Origin: Prorocentrum cordatum
Lineage: Eukaryota > Sar > Dinophyceae > Prorocentrales > Prorocentraceae
Length of the DNA stretch: 64,000 bases
Assembly (NCBI GenBank): GCA_963575745.1
Contig: CAUYUJ010019376.1
Span: 62,001-126,000, forward strand
Direction: 5' to 3'
Shown here one piece after another: positions 31,400 to 42,450 of the stretch; position 1 is the first letter of the stretch; the number at the start of each line of letters is the position of its first letter. The notes under the pieces are model-generated. The model ran no database searches, was not told the origin of the DNA, and worked only from the letters and a program-made list of their open reading frames with translations. A program made the translations under genes and the position numbers.

Positions 31400-32440
31400 A
31401 GGCATCTGGGGCGTGGCCCCCATTGGGCCGCCGAGGGTGCGCAGGGCTGCAGGTCCGCTCCGTGGGCAGCGAGTCTGAGATTCGGTCCACGCATGTCATT
31501 GCCCTAGTAAACCCACCACCGTGCCTTATGCACCGAATGGGAGTGTCCTCAGGTCGCTTGGAATCCTACGGGGTGCTGACCCCCAATTGACGCGATTTCC
31601 GGCCGCTGCTGAGCGTTTACGGTCGTTCATTTCTTTCCCCGTGTGACGTTTCCACGGGTCATGGGAACGTGGTGGGAGGCCTCATACCCCAAGGTGTCCG
31701 TGCTGGAGCCCTCTTCAGGGCATCCTGGGCTGCACTGAGGCCATGAGGGCGGGCCCAAGAGACCAGCAAAAGTGAAACGCAAAAGGTCTCTACGTGAATT
31801 GACCATTATCTGTTGTTCAATCCTGGGAGCGTCCAAGACGGCCCAACCCAAGAGATGTTGCTTCACTGCGCGAATCGATTCTCTTGAAAGACGAGCACCC
31901 CATGGGCCCGCAGAAACGGCGGGAGCTCTTTTTTGTTAGAAATGTCCCTCCGTCTTCGAACCACCGGACCACCAGATCACTTCGGAAACGTCCAACTGAA
32001 CTGACGCCACCCCTGAGATGGCAGTGGCAGTGGGGAGGGTTCTGCACGGGTCCTGAGAGCGTCACCCGATGAACTACAATAAGCGAGGCGCCGGCTCGAG
32101 ACGTCCCCACAACTTACACAATAACGAGCCTCCCTCTCGAGACTTCCTTGCAATAATAACGGCAGTAACTGCTCCAGGAACCGTCCGGATGCTGTCCAGG
32201 TGCTGCTAGGACCCACCATAGGAGAGGAGATGTGTTTAACATGCGTGCGTTAAACCTCTGAAGCGAGCCTGAGTATGAATGTGACATCTTCGAAACAAAC
32301 GCATGGAAACAAATCCCGTGAGAGATTGGGCACCATCAAGAATGTGGGTGTCTGCACATCTTATCATCCTATTCCTACCTCCTTTCCCTGCTCATCATCC
32401 CCATCTCCATACTGATCGTCTTCTCTGAGAATTAATCTAG
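31400..32440. other. Spacer without a recognisable gene
   Basis: No gene found on either strand. Only weak traces of the CCCAAGA repeat (GGGCCCAAGAGACC, GTCCAAGACGGCCC) are seen at 31750-31850. Confidence 0.5.
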
Positions 32441-32629
32441 TTACATGCTTTATTGTCCTTCTGATCGCCCTGCTCCCTTGTGCTGCTTCTGCTGCTCCTC
32501 ATCATCCTTCTCCCTCATCCTCATCCTACCCCTGCTCCTCATCTGTCTTCCCTTTCTTTCGAAGGGGCCGCTATGTCCCTTCCTTCGTGCTTCATTGCGA
32601 AAAGATACATGTCCCTCGGCCAAGCTAGC

Positions 32630-32808
32630 GGCCTCCTAGATGGGGTCGGAGTAGATGGGGTCGGAGGATCGCGCCGCATCGCCGATGCATCGGCGACGTC
32701 GACGTGAAGCAAATCGGGCTTCACATCGAGCCGCATCGTCGATGCGTCGGCGATGCGGCGCGATCCTCCGACCCCATCTACTCGGATCCCATCTAGGAGG
32801 CCTAGATT
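32630..32808. mobile_element. Fold-back (MITE-like) element, family 1, copy 2
   Basis: Ends GGCCTCCTAGATGGGGTCGG and CCCATCTAGGAGGCC. The inverted arms extend about 65 bp, including GGATCGCGCCGCATCGCCGA. The centre carries GCGACGTCGACGTGAAGCAA, which is also present in copy 1 (22306-22522). A 40-bp imperfect direct repeat flanks it: TTCATTGCGAAAAGATACAT at 32592 and TTCATGGCAACAGGATACCT at 32808, each followed by GTCCCTC. This suggests an older duplicated context rather than a simple target duplication. Confidence 0.88.
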
Positions 32809-32970
32809 CATGGCAACAGGATACCTGTCCCTCAGCCGAGCAACTCGCCCGATGCATCCGGATGCAGCCTGGGCCTAGGGCCTGGCGTCCCGAGCCCTGC
32901 GGCTATGGCACGGGGCCCGGGGCCCGGCGGCCAGGGCCTGGGGTCTGGGCTGGGGTACGGGCATGAATAA

Positions 32971-33178
32971 GGTAGGTTCGTGCGTCGTCGGCGCGCGCAA
33001 AGGGCTTTGACACCGCGTCGATCGTTCAACCTTGAACCGATCGCGGCCGCGATCGTTCAAGGCTGAATTCAGTCGGGTCCAGTGGCGTTACCGTGCACCT
33101 AGGTGCTTCCGCGTCGCAGAATTCAACCTTGAACACCTTCGCCAGCGTCGCCGGCGCGCCAACGCCGCATGAACCTAC
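32971..33178. mobile_element. Fold-back (MITE-like) element, family 2
   Basis: Left GGTAGGTTCGTGCGTCGTCG and right CGCCAACGCCGCATGAACCT AC are inverted repeats. The interior is made of TTCAACCTTGAAC, GTTCAAGGCTGAATTC and a GATCGCGGCCGCGATC palindrome. A solo right arm lies at 28945-29005. No ORF. Confidence 0.8.
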
Positions 33179-33394
33179 TCACCGTAGTCCTCCACAGTGC
33201 GTTTGAAACGGAAGCGCGCGGCGCAAAGCCAAGAGCCCCATGTTGCAAACGGACCGCCCTCCATCCGCGCAACTGTTGGAAATGACAAGCTCCAAGACTG
33301 CAAACTGAATGAAAGATCAGGCAAAACGTCTGGCCCCCCCTGACGCCACGCCTGGTGGTACGGCCAGGAGGAGTGGCTGTTACTTATCCGGCAC

Positions 33395-33615
33395 AGGGAT
33401 GGAGGAAAGGGAGGAAGGGGAAGAGGAGGAGGAAGAAGAGGAAGGAAGAGGAGGAGATGAGGAGGAGGAGAGGGAAGAGGACGAATAGGAGGAGAAGGGA
33501 GGAGAAGGGAGGAAGGGGGAGGGGGGGAGGCGGGGAGCGAGGAGGAAGGGAAAGAAAAGAGAGGGCACGCGGAGGAGGAGGCACAGGAATGAGGAGGAAG
33601 GAAGGGGCAAACGGG
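33395..33615 (+). repeat. Homopurine (GGA/GAA) tract
   Basis: About 220 bp of GGAGGAAG-type purine sequence. Open frames here are Arg/Glu/Gly low complexity. Confidence 0.92.
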
Positions 33616-33737
33616 CAGGAGGACAGGAGGCGCGGCCGCAGCATGGCCTGCTCCTCCTCCGACAAGATCTTGCCCAGCTTTTTGTTTGATCACCTGCCCG
33701 CCAAGCGCTTCCTCCTCTTCCTACTCCGTTTTCAACA

Positions 33738-33740
33738 TAC

Positions 33741-33785
<45 letters not shown>

Positions 33786-33810
33786 TCGTCCTGATGTTGC
33801 TGGTGCTGCT
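33738..33810 (+). repeat. (CTG)n trinucleotide run
   Basis: About 14 CTG units followed by imperfect CTGGTGCTGCTGGCT. It encodes poly-Gln on the minus strand or poly-Leu/Ala on the plus strand. Confidence 0.93.
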
Positions 33811-33849
33811 GGCTCTGGGACCGTCCAACGGCACAGCCATCACCCATGC

Positions 33850-34225
33850 ATCCTTCTCCTCCTCCTCCTCCTCCTCCTCGTCCTCCTCCCTCCTCCTCCT
33901 CCCTCCTCCTCGTCTCCTCCTCCTCCCTCCTCCTCCTCCTCCTCCTCCTCCTCCTCTCCTCCTCCTCCTCCTCCTCCTCCTTTTCCTCCTCTCCCTCCTC
34001 CTCCTCCTCCTCTCCTCCTCCTCCTCCTCCTCCTCGTCCGCCTCCTCCCTCCTCCTCCTCCTCCTCCTCCTCCTCCTCTCCTCCCTCCCTCCTCCTTCCT
34101 CTCCTCCTCCTTCCTCCTCCTCCTCCTCCTCTCCTCCTCTCCTCCTCCTCCTCCTCCTCCTCCTCCTCCTCCTCCTCCTCCTCCTCCTCCTCCTCCTCTT
34201 CCTCTTCCTCTTCCTCTTCCTTATC
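33850..34225 (+). repeat. (CTC)n homopyrimidine tract
   Basis: About 375 bp of CTC/CTCC with occasional G, ending in (TTCCTC)4. Together with the purine tract at 33395-33615 it brackets the CTG run with opposite strand bias. Confidence 0.96.
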
Positions 34226-34449
34226 CTCACGGACAAGCACCCGCGAACGGGACCCCTGGTGCGGCCGGAATGGTCGATCCGATCGCTCCCTCGCGCCCGC
34301 CGCATTCGGCGAGGGGCCCCACATGAATTATACATTAATTAATTACTGGGAGGAGAAGGAGGGGGAGCATAAGGAGGGGACGGCCGCGCAAAAGGCGCAG
34401 CGGCACGGGCGGCCCGACAGGGGAAAAGGAGGAAGAGGGAAGGGAGAGG

Positions 34450-34722
34450 GGGACGGGGGGCGGAGGAGGTCGTCGGCGTGGTCGTGGTGGTCGTGTTGGT
34501 GGTGATCGAGGTGGTCGTGGTGGTCGTGCTGGTGGTGGTCGTGGTGGCCGTGATGGTGGTGGTCGTTGTGGTACTGCTGTGGTGGTCGTGCTGGTGGTGG
34601 TGATACTGGTAGTCAGTCAGCTGGCGGCTGTGGTGGCCGTACTGGCGGCGGTGGTCCTGAAAGTCGGCCGGGCTGGTAGTGGTCGTGCTGGTGGTTGGTC
34701 ACGTGGTGGTGGTGGTCGGCGC
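34450..34722 (+). repeat. GGTGGTCGT 9-bp minisatellite (RGG-coding phase)
   Basis: Units GGTCGTGGTGGTCGT with GGTGGCCGT, GGTGGTGAT variants. In one frame it reads GRGGRVGGDRGGRGGRAGGG, an RGG-box-like pattern, and after a frame slip near 34575 GGRAGGGDTG. It directly abuts the 3' end of the retroelement at 34723, so it is most likely a minisatellite and not an RNA-binding gene. Confidence 0.85.
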
Positions 34723-36425
34723 CTATCTCACCAGGGCGCTCAGGATCATCTCCGCGCTCCCTTGTTGTAGGGTGCGTGAGATGTCCCGCCACTCCGGTCG
34801 GCATCCTCAAGAGAGGCGCCGTAGCTCCGAACGAAGCTTACGGCCTCGTCGGACGGCCGCCCCCCGGTCTCGAAGACCATCGGGACGAGGTCTAGGCCCT
34901 CCCGGGGGGGGTACCGACCGCGTTTGTCGTCGACTATCTGGGCTGCTGCGAGTCCGTCTCGTTCGGCTCGGGCGCGCCTGCGCGGGACGCAGGTCACCGC
35001 CCAATCGACAAAGATGGGTCGACAGGTGATGGGGTCGTGTGTCCGGGTGTCCAACCTTGCTTCCTGGATGACCCTGGCGCGGGGACGGCGGCGATCCCAC
35101 GCTGGAACGCGTTGTTCCGTCGGAGCAACATGACCCGTGATATCCATGGATGCTTTCGGTCACGGAGGCGGTCGCGCCGGGCGGCGGGGGATTGGCCCAC
35201 CTCGCACGGCTTGGCATGGAACCCGCGTGGGTCGAGGGGCTCTCCGCACAGCGCGCCGTCTTGTCGTCGGTGTTGGCAGCGCGACCCGGCGGGGCAGACT
35301 GGCGCTCGCAGCCGGCACATGAGGTTCACCTCGAAGTGGTCGTCTGGCTGCAAATGGTCTCCTGGTTGTCGGGGTTGGAGAAACGCCCCTGCGCCAACGC
35401 CGCCGCACTCCGGGAGCGCCGGCTGGTCGTTCTCAGGGAGCCCCCGCAGCAATCTTTCTCGGTTTTTCCCCGAGGCCGCCGTGCTCCACACGCCCTGGAG
35501 CTCAGTACGGGATTCCTGAAGACTGCAGGCCCAGTCGATGGGCTGTCCGTCTGTCGCCCCCGAGGCTTGTAGCGCTTGCTCACCTTGGGCGAGCGCTTGG
35601 AGGGTCCGCGGGCACAGCGTCCGGAACCTCTCTGGCGTGCTCACGCCCAGGCACTTCGCCACGTCGTGGAAGCAGAGCGCCCAGCCCGCGGCGTAGGCTG
35701 CCGGTGCGGCTTGGGCAGCGGAGGGAACGGCGCACCCTCCGTCTGCGAGGCGCATGGTGGCCTGCACCCTCTGGAGCTCGTCCAGGTGACTTCCGCGCAG
35801 AAGGTGTTCTAGGGCCGAAAAACACCACCGCGTCGAGCTGTTATACCCAGTTGCCCTGCACATTGGCTCGCAGGTGGCGGGTGACGCAACCTTACGCGAA
35901 GGTCCGTAGCAGGGTGAGGTAGGCCTCGGCGGAGAGCCCAGCCGCTCGGAGGTCTCGGAGCGTCTGGGTGAAGGCCTGCGCCCGTCGCACTGCCGCCGCG
36001 CCGTCTTCCCCTGCGCGAACCAAAACCCGCTTCTCCTGTTGGTCGAGCCAGGGCGCCGTGTTGCCCAAGCACTTTAGGTGGTCGACTCTGTGTGCACGGA
36101 CAGCGTCTGGGAGGTCACCTGCTCTGTCCGCTGACCATGCCTGGTTTTTGCTCTCGTTGACCGTCAGGCCGTGATTGGCGAGGGCGTCGGCAACGAATTG
36201 TTTCGCCCCCGCTGCGTGCTCCGGGGGCGCAAACACCATAATGTCGTTCAGATAGGAGAACACGCAGCAGGCGGTGGAGAGGTGCTGGAGGCCCTGGTAA
36301 ATCTCATCCAAACAGGCAGCCACGGAAATTGCGAAGAACGCCAGCGAAAGCGGGCAGCCCTGGCCCACGCCCGTCGCGGAGGAGACGCGGGTGAGACGCG
36401 GAAGGGAAGAAAACCAAAACCCCAC
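34723..36425 (-). pseudogene. 5'-truncated RT plus restriction-like endonuclease retroelement
   Basis: Minus strand. From 36425: SATGVGQGCPLSLAFFAISV (RT motif B), FSYLNDIMVFAPPEHA (motif C, YLND in place of YxDD), GLTVNESKNQAW (motif D region). After a frameshift near 35880: thumb-like helices AVPSAAQAAPAAYAAGWALC, then CRLRAPVCPAGSRC, HRRQDGALCGEPLDPRGFHA and KPCEVG (Cys/His knuckle), RRDRLRD (RHD in active relatives), and in another frame APTEQRVPAWDR, IFVDWAVTC, RDGLAAAQIVDDKRGRYPP and SFVRSYGASL. The terminus WRDISRTLQQGSAEMILSAL ends at TAG 34725-34723. This is the RT-knuckle-RLE order of R2-like elements. Truncation at about 36425 is typical of incomplete reverse transcription. Confidence 0.75.
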
Positions 36426-36639
36426 GAAGCATGTGGGGAAAAAACTGTTCGTACTCTATTAATTTTTCAGGGATGACAATGCCTTTCTTGATCATTCCCC
36501 TTCTTCTCCTCCTGCTGCTCCTCCTCCTCCTTCCTCCCCCCCTTCCTCAGCCTCCTCCATCTCCTTCCTCCTCGCCCCTTCTTCTCCTCCAGTCCCCCTG
36601 CATCAGACCGCGCCCTCGCGCGCGCGGAATGCGAGGATG

Positions 36640-38063
36640 CCGCGCCAACGTTGCGCGAGGAAGCTCTACGAGTTCCCGGCGGTGCCCAAGGTTGACGGTT
36701 TACCGCCGGCTCCCAGTTGGCAAAAAAATATCGACGGAAGTTGTGCGTTTTTTGGCTCGGTGTAAATTCGATTCTCGAAATTTGAACATTCGTTAGAGCT
36801 CTAGTATTTCCCCCATCTTCGATCTTATTCCCGCTCGCCATCTTAATATCAGGTCGATCGGGTACATATTACTGCCAAAAAGCATCCAGGCGGGATCGGC
36901 TGTTTAGTGTCGTCTTGATAGGTGCTGTCGGTTTTCTTGACTGCAATCGAGCTGTAGAAGAGCTACAGAGCTGGTAGGCACACCTAACGCATCTAGAATC
37001 GTCAGGCGCGCTAGGCTTCGAGTATCTAGACGTCTGAACTCGGTCTGCTACCAGAGCTGGGTCCGCGCAACTATTTGTACTCTGCTATGTTTTTTGGCGA
37101 TGATAAGTTTCTTGACTTAACTCGAGCTGCAGATAGGCTACAGAGCTGTTTGGCACAGCAGTTGAAAGAGCATTATCAGGCGCGCTAGTCTAAAGTATCT
37201 AGATGCCTGAACTCGGTCTGCAACCAGAACTGGATCGGAACAAACTATTGGTACTCTGTTTTTTTCTCACAGAGATTGTGCTGGTTTTCTTAACTGAACT
37301 GGAGCTGGAGATGAGCTACAGAGCTGCTTGTCACAGCAGTCGAAAGGAAACAATCAGAAGCGCAAGTCTAGAGTATCTAGACGCCCGAACTCGGTCTGAT
37401 GTCAGAGCGGGGTCCGGAAAACTATTCGTCGGTAGCCGAGGTTGACGGCTTACCGCTGGCTTCCAGTCTAAAAAATCCGCAGAGCACGAAAAGCTCGTTG
37501 GTCCTAGCTTTGGTCGCATACCGAGTTCGAACACATGGATACTTCAGACTAGGAGGCCCGACGGTTCTTAATATATGTTATGTGCCGATCAGCTCTGCAG
37601 CTCTTCCACGGCTCGAGTTAAATTCAAAAAACCGACAGCACTTGCCATGGCAACACTCGACAGGGGGTCCTGCCAGAGAGCTTTTTGTCAGTAATACCTC
37701 GTAGAGCTCGTCGGTATACCTCGTAGAGCTCTGCGGCGTCGATGAGCTAGAGGAATTCCGGGCGCGGGGTGGAGCTAGTCGGCCCACCCGGCCTGGGCAG
37801 ACATAGTGGGAACTTTGGGTCGGTTTTCGGAAGATTGTGAGAGATTGGAACATTTTGTTGGAGCCCAGATTTTTATTCCCTGCAGTCGATCATGGCGCGT
37901 TCAACGTTGCACTTCTCAGGGCTGTAGGTGCAGTATTTCGATTAAAACACTACTAGGAGGAACCGACGTCGCATAAAACCCTGAAAATACATCTTGCGAG
38001 TTTTCAAGCTCACATTCGAGAACGCACTTCCCCTGTAATCTGGGCACTGATTTTGTGTGTTGG
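36640..38063 (-). repeat. Satellite block in reverse orientation
   Basis: The same words as the large array to the right appear here in reverse complement: ATCTTATTCCCGCTCGCCAT, CGATCGGGTACATATTACTG, and palindromic-motif copies at 36662-36720 and 37430-37467 (GGTTGACGGTTTACCGCC). TACCTCGTAGAGCTC occurs twice at 37694-37735. Right of LINE-C the satellite is in forward orientation, so LINE-C lies at an orientation switch. No genes. Confidence 0.8.
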
Positions 38064-38499
38064 GAGCTCTGCGAGGGCCCCGGCTCAAGAACTCGGCCCA
38101 GGTCAGTCGACTAGGTCAAGTTTGTGGGGCGCCACCGGGGGCTCGGCGTCGCCAGCGCGCCATAGCGAGCACATCCTCTTCGGGGAGAGCTCCACCGACA
38201 GCCGCCAGCCGCCGCCTCTCTTTGTTGTTGTGTGCTTGTATTGTGTCACGTGCTTGTTCTGTGAGACGGATTCAGAGACAGGTTTCATTCTTTCTTTGGG
38301 TTGTATCAAAATGCTGATAACGTGACTTTTGACGGAGGCGCCCCCCCCTGCGAAGCGAAATCGCGAGGAAGTGCTGGCTGAGAGAAAGGATGCCTTGGAG
38401 GGGGGGGGGACGACGTGCAGTGTTTACTACCTCAGGTGATGCACAACATTGATGACAATAGTGGGAGGATTCAGGAATCCATAAGAGCTTAGGGAACGA

Positions 38500-39387
38500 A
38501 CATCGACAATGTTCAGGCCCAGGTTCAGGAGCAGGGTGTTGCGTTTTCCAGCTTGGAGGTCAAACAAAACCAACTGGAGAATATCGTCCGGGGACTCCAG
38601 GGACAGGTTCGAGCAGGTTCTGTGGCGAGTGACGCTTCTACGAGGCCTGCTGATACTAGAACGGGTACATACCAGGCTCCTGGAGGTTCTAATTCCTATC
38701 CCTCATATATCGAACTCAAGGGATGGGCCACTGACTGGAGTGACAGGGATCGTAGGTATCAGGAGATGCTCGCGTGGGAAGATGTGAAGGTGCTCATCGA
38801 TAACATCACAAACCAGTGTCTTTCAGAGAATGATCGCGTGCGTGTGTTGACGGTACGGAGCGGATCAACGCTGGTCGCTACATGTTCGGATCGGCTAACG
38901 TGAAATTCAAGCCAGGGACGGACAAGGATATCATATGGCGTGCCAAGCGCTGCATCGACCTTTGAGGGTACCCCCTGCCAGACGTCCTGCGCCTCCTCCA
39001 GGTATCCAGATTGCGTCACCACAGTGCCTCATCGAGAATACGGTACATAATTTCAATCCTGAGCTGCTCAAAGTCAGTGTCGAGTGCCCAGCGTGGAAGC
39101 GAGGCCACGTCAAGGCAGTCAAGCGCTTCCGCGGCACGCTTCGGAGCATGTGTACACATATTGGTATCGATGTCATCGCTGTTAGAGGGGAAATTGAGCC
39201 GCCTAAATCTTCTATATGGACTGTACCCACTGTTGCTGGTCAAAGGCCTTTTCTCCTGGCCGAGTGTACCACGACACAGTCGACATGGGAGGTATCGAAT
39301 GAGAGCGTCGAGAGATTGCATCAGCTCGTTCCTGCTTTTACAAAAACTAAAACTGATACCGATATGGAAGTCAACAGGAAGATGTGA
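38500..39387 (+). pseudogene. LINE-C ORF1, degenerate
   Basis: Three frames must be joined: LEVKQNQLENIVRGLQGQV (coiled coil) and SYIELKGWATDWSDRDRRY in one; INAGRYMFGSANVKFKPG and WRAKRCIDL in a second; and LKVSVECPAWKRGHVKAVKR then MCTHIGIDVIAVRG in the third, ending NRKM at TGA 39385-39387. The ELKGWxTDW and V-E-C/A-P-x-W-K blocks match LINE-A ORF1 (FVELKGWVTDWRDAEKR, VHVEAPPWKKPHLDAAG). Confidence 0.7.
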
Positions 39388-40110
39388 CGACGACGACGCC
39401 GTACACCGTTCAAGCGGGTGCGACTGGGCAGCTGGAATCTCAATCGCGCGGGGTCGGCCAATTTCAAGAGGAATCAAGTCCTGAGGAGCTTCCGCATGCG
39501 GGATAGCATCTGGGGTGTTCAGGAATGCCAGAATCTTTTCGGAGGCAAATCCGACGCACATATCAGGCGTTGTGGCTTATCATATCGTGTGAGTTGCGAC
39601 GGTAAGTGTCGGTAAGGAGTGGAGTACATGTGTGCGTGAATCACTGTGTCAGTACGAACGATTATGTGTGGTGGTCTTCGGTAGTGGGAGTGCTCTTGTG
39701 ATTGTGGTCTCTGCGTATCTTCCCGACCCCAGTGTCGAGAACGCAGTATCGTGCAGTGTGGGGTCATGGACTCGAGGCAGCCATTTTCAGTAGGCGCAGT
39801 CGCTGGACAGGTGCGACTGTCTCTGTGCTGCTCGATGCCAGTGTTGAGCTACCTTCATCGACTTAGCTCCAGTGCTCACGCACGGGGACGGTCTATGAGG
39901 CGGTGGCGTGTTCTAGCAATGAGGAGAGGAGGAGCTGCGAGGGAGGTGCACAACGGGAATGGAGGGATGTACGACAGCATCTTCGCGAGCGTGTTCTCTG
40001 CTTTTTTGGGCGCCTGGGGATGAAAGCTGCCATTTCGTTCTTGCCACGACGACTACACACGTTGGAGGGTTTCGGAACCTCTCGTGGGGGACATGTGAAC
40101 GTTGGCCGCG
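39388..40110 (+). pseudogene. LINE-C ORF2 fragment: APE-type endonuclease, degenerate
   Basis: In the same frame as the end of ORF1, directly after TGA 39385-39387, the reading is RRRRRTPFKRVRLGSWNLNR with no ATG. SWNLNR and GVQECQNLF are the first two APE endonuclease motifs. Later, in shifted frames, come VVVSAYLPDPSVE, LLDASVELP (the DANVE-type motif) and REWRDVRQHLRERVLCFFGR. The sequence is lost before the SDH motif and the RT. Confidence 0.65.
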
Positions 40111-42450
40111 TGTTCCTGCCCAGCTTGCCGGCGAAACTGGAAACCCGCGGCAAACCGTCAACCAGGTTACCGCCGGGGCCCTCGTAGAGCTCTTTTCTCG
40201 CAAGGCCTTCTCGCTACACAGGAAGAAAGCGTCTGGAGGAAGACCCGAAAAACTCGGAAAATCGCGTTTTTATGTTTTTATCTGAAGATAGTTCGACCTC
40301 AGAATTTAACTGACAGACGCGACGCAACGCACTACAGGTGCGAAAAATATCAATTCTTAAAATAAATACTCAAATATCCGACCAAAGTTATCACCTTGTC
40401 CTTTCTGGCCGGCTCGCCCAACTAGCTCCATCCCGCGCCCTAATTCCTCTAGCTAATCGATGTCCAAGAGCTCTACGAGGTAAGTGCGTCAGAGAGTCAA
40501 GCATCTTATTGTGCAGGTACGCATGCCAGAGGACAGAGAGGAGTGGCTGAAGGAAATCAGAGCTTACACCAGAGATATTCTTCGGAGGAGGTCAGAGGAA
40601 GGGATGTGGAGATGTTGGCGGATCAGAACCATGTGACGGGCACTGCACAGAGGCACTGGCAATGGCGGTGGTGTGCCAGGCACGGTCACGCCTCAAGTCC
40701 ATGCGCGCCAGGTCCCGCAGGCTGCCTTGCGAATTACTCAAGGCACTTCCATAGGCGACTTTGCTCAGCAGCTTGAATATACGATCATATATTTCGTTTG
40801 ACACAAAACAGTTCCCGCGTGACTGGAGGCAGATATTGACTGCAGTCAGGCACAATGCGCCGAGCTTGACATCAGAGCCGCTCGTACTGTGCTTATGTGG
40901 TGATCTTCGCCGGCGGTGAACCGTCAACCTGGTCAACGCCGGAAACCTCGTAGAGCTCCTTTCATGCATCAGAGTCCTCAGAATCGAAAGATAGAGCTTC
41001 TGAAATCATTTCTGGGAGACATCTAAATTGATGATTTTCATGTCGATATGATGGTGCCGCTAAATGTTTTGATCGTAAAAATGCGTCTAGAGAGCTCATA
41101 TTAGACGCAGATGCCCTCAGAAGCGTTTACAGGTGCGGGAGATCTGCTCTCTTAAAATCAAGAGTGAAATACCTTTCAAATGTGCGCAAAACCACCCAGA
41201 AGTATCATATTGTCCTTTCTGGTCGGGTCGGGAACTGGCGCAGGCGGTGAACCGTTAACCTGGTCACCGCCGGGAACCTCGTAGAGCTCTTTTGACGCGT
41301 CAGAGTCGAAAGAGAGAGCTTCTGGAGGCATTTCTCGAAAAAAATCAACATTATTTTTTTTTTTCATGTCGACACGAAGTTGGTTCCCCCAAGTGTTTTG
41401 ATAGTGAATGGTCCTACAGAGCTCATATTAAGACGCAGAGGCCCTCATAGTCATTTACAGGTGGGAAAAATCTGGTTTCTCAAAATGAATTGTCAAATAT
41501 CTTCAAATCTTAGCAAAACCGACCCAAAGTAACCACATTGTCTCTTTTGGTCGGGTCGGCCGACTAGTTCCACCCTGTGCGCAAAACCACCCAAAAGTAT
41601 CATATTGTCCTTTCTGGTCGGGTCGGGAACTTGGTAGCGTCCAAACCCCGGAAAGCGATGGCGCCGGCGGTGAACCGTCAACCTGGTCACCGCCGGGAAC
41701 CTCGTAGAGCTCCTTCCACGCGTAAAGTGCTCAGAGTCGAAAGAGAGAGCTTCTGGAGACATCTCGAAAAAATTAACATTCATCTTCTTCATGTCGGAAG
41801 AAGTTGGTTCCCCCCAAGTGTTTTGATAGTAAATTTCCCCCTACAGAGCTCATATTACTGGCGCCGGCGGTGAACCGTCAACCTGGTCACCGCCGGGAAC
41901 CTCGTAGAGCTCCTTCCACGCGTCGGAGTGCTCAGAGTCGAAGGAGAGAGCTTCTGGAGGCATCTCGAAAAATTCAACATTGATTTTTTCCATGTCAAGA
42001 TGAAGTTGGTTCCTCCAAGTGCTTTGATAGTGAATGTGCGCCTACAGAGCTCATATTAAGACGCAGAGGCCCTCATAGTCGTTCACAGGTGCGAAAAACC
42101 TGGTCTCAAAATAAATGGTCAAATATCTTTCAAATATTCGCAAAACCACCCAAAAGTTGTCACTTTGTCCTTTCTGGTCGGGTCGACCAACTAGCTCCTC
42201 CCCGCGCCGGAATTCCTCTAGCTCATCGATGACGAAGAGCTCTACGAGGTAAGACGGAGAGGCCCTGGTAGTCGTTTACAGGTGCGAAAAATCTGCTTTC
42301 TCAAAATAAATGGTCAAATATCTTTCAAATCTTGGCACAACCGACCAAAAGTTAACACTGGGCGCTGGCGGTAAACCGTCAACCTTTCTTACCGCCGGGG
42401 ACTCGTAGAGCTCCCTGACAATATATAATGTCGAAAAAATGGCAGAGAAC
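40111..42450 (+). repeat. Satellite block with five palindromic-motif copies, type 1 units
   Basis: Motif copies at 40144-40193, 40908-40959, 41237-41290, 41661-41711 and 41861-41911, each ending CTCGTAGAGCTC. Units after the motif carry GTCGAAAGAGAGAGCTTCTG, CCCAAGTGTTTTGATAGT, CTACAGAGCTCATATTA and TTGTCCTTTCTGGTCGGGTC. The repeats at 41237-41660 and 41661-41860 differ mainly by deletions. No gene. Confidence 0.85.

Larger units (their letters stand above)
38064..40110 (+). mobile_element. LINE-C: 3'-truncated APE-type LINE in the satellite
   Basis: The left flank is GAGCTCTGCGAGGGCCCC (38051-38075), half of the palindromic satellite motif in the same relative orientation as at the 5' end of LINE-A. 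A 5' leader of about 450 bp is followed by ORF1 (about 38400-39387), one in-frame stop, and a decayed ORF2 endonuclease up to about 40110. No RT follows. The right flank is a complete motif copy (40144-40193) in the opposite sense. Loss of the 3' half is unusual for a LINE and suggests later rearrangement within the satellite. Confidence 0.7.

Noticed and set aside
33355-34326. Several overlapping 200-320-codon frames on both strands
   Set aside because: Purine, CTG and CTC tracts only.
34450-34722. RGG-box RNA-binding protein gene
   Set aside because: The RGG pattern is a 9-bp minisatellite with a frame slip, no start, and no RNA-recognition domain.
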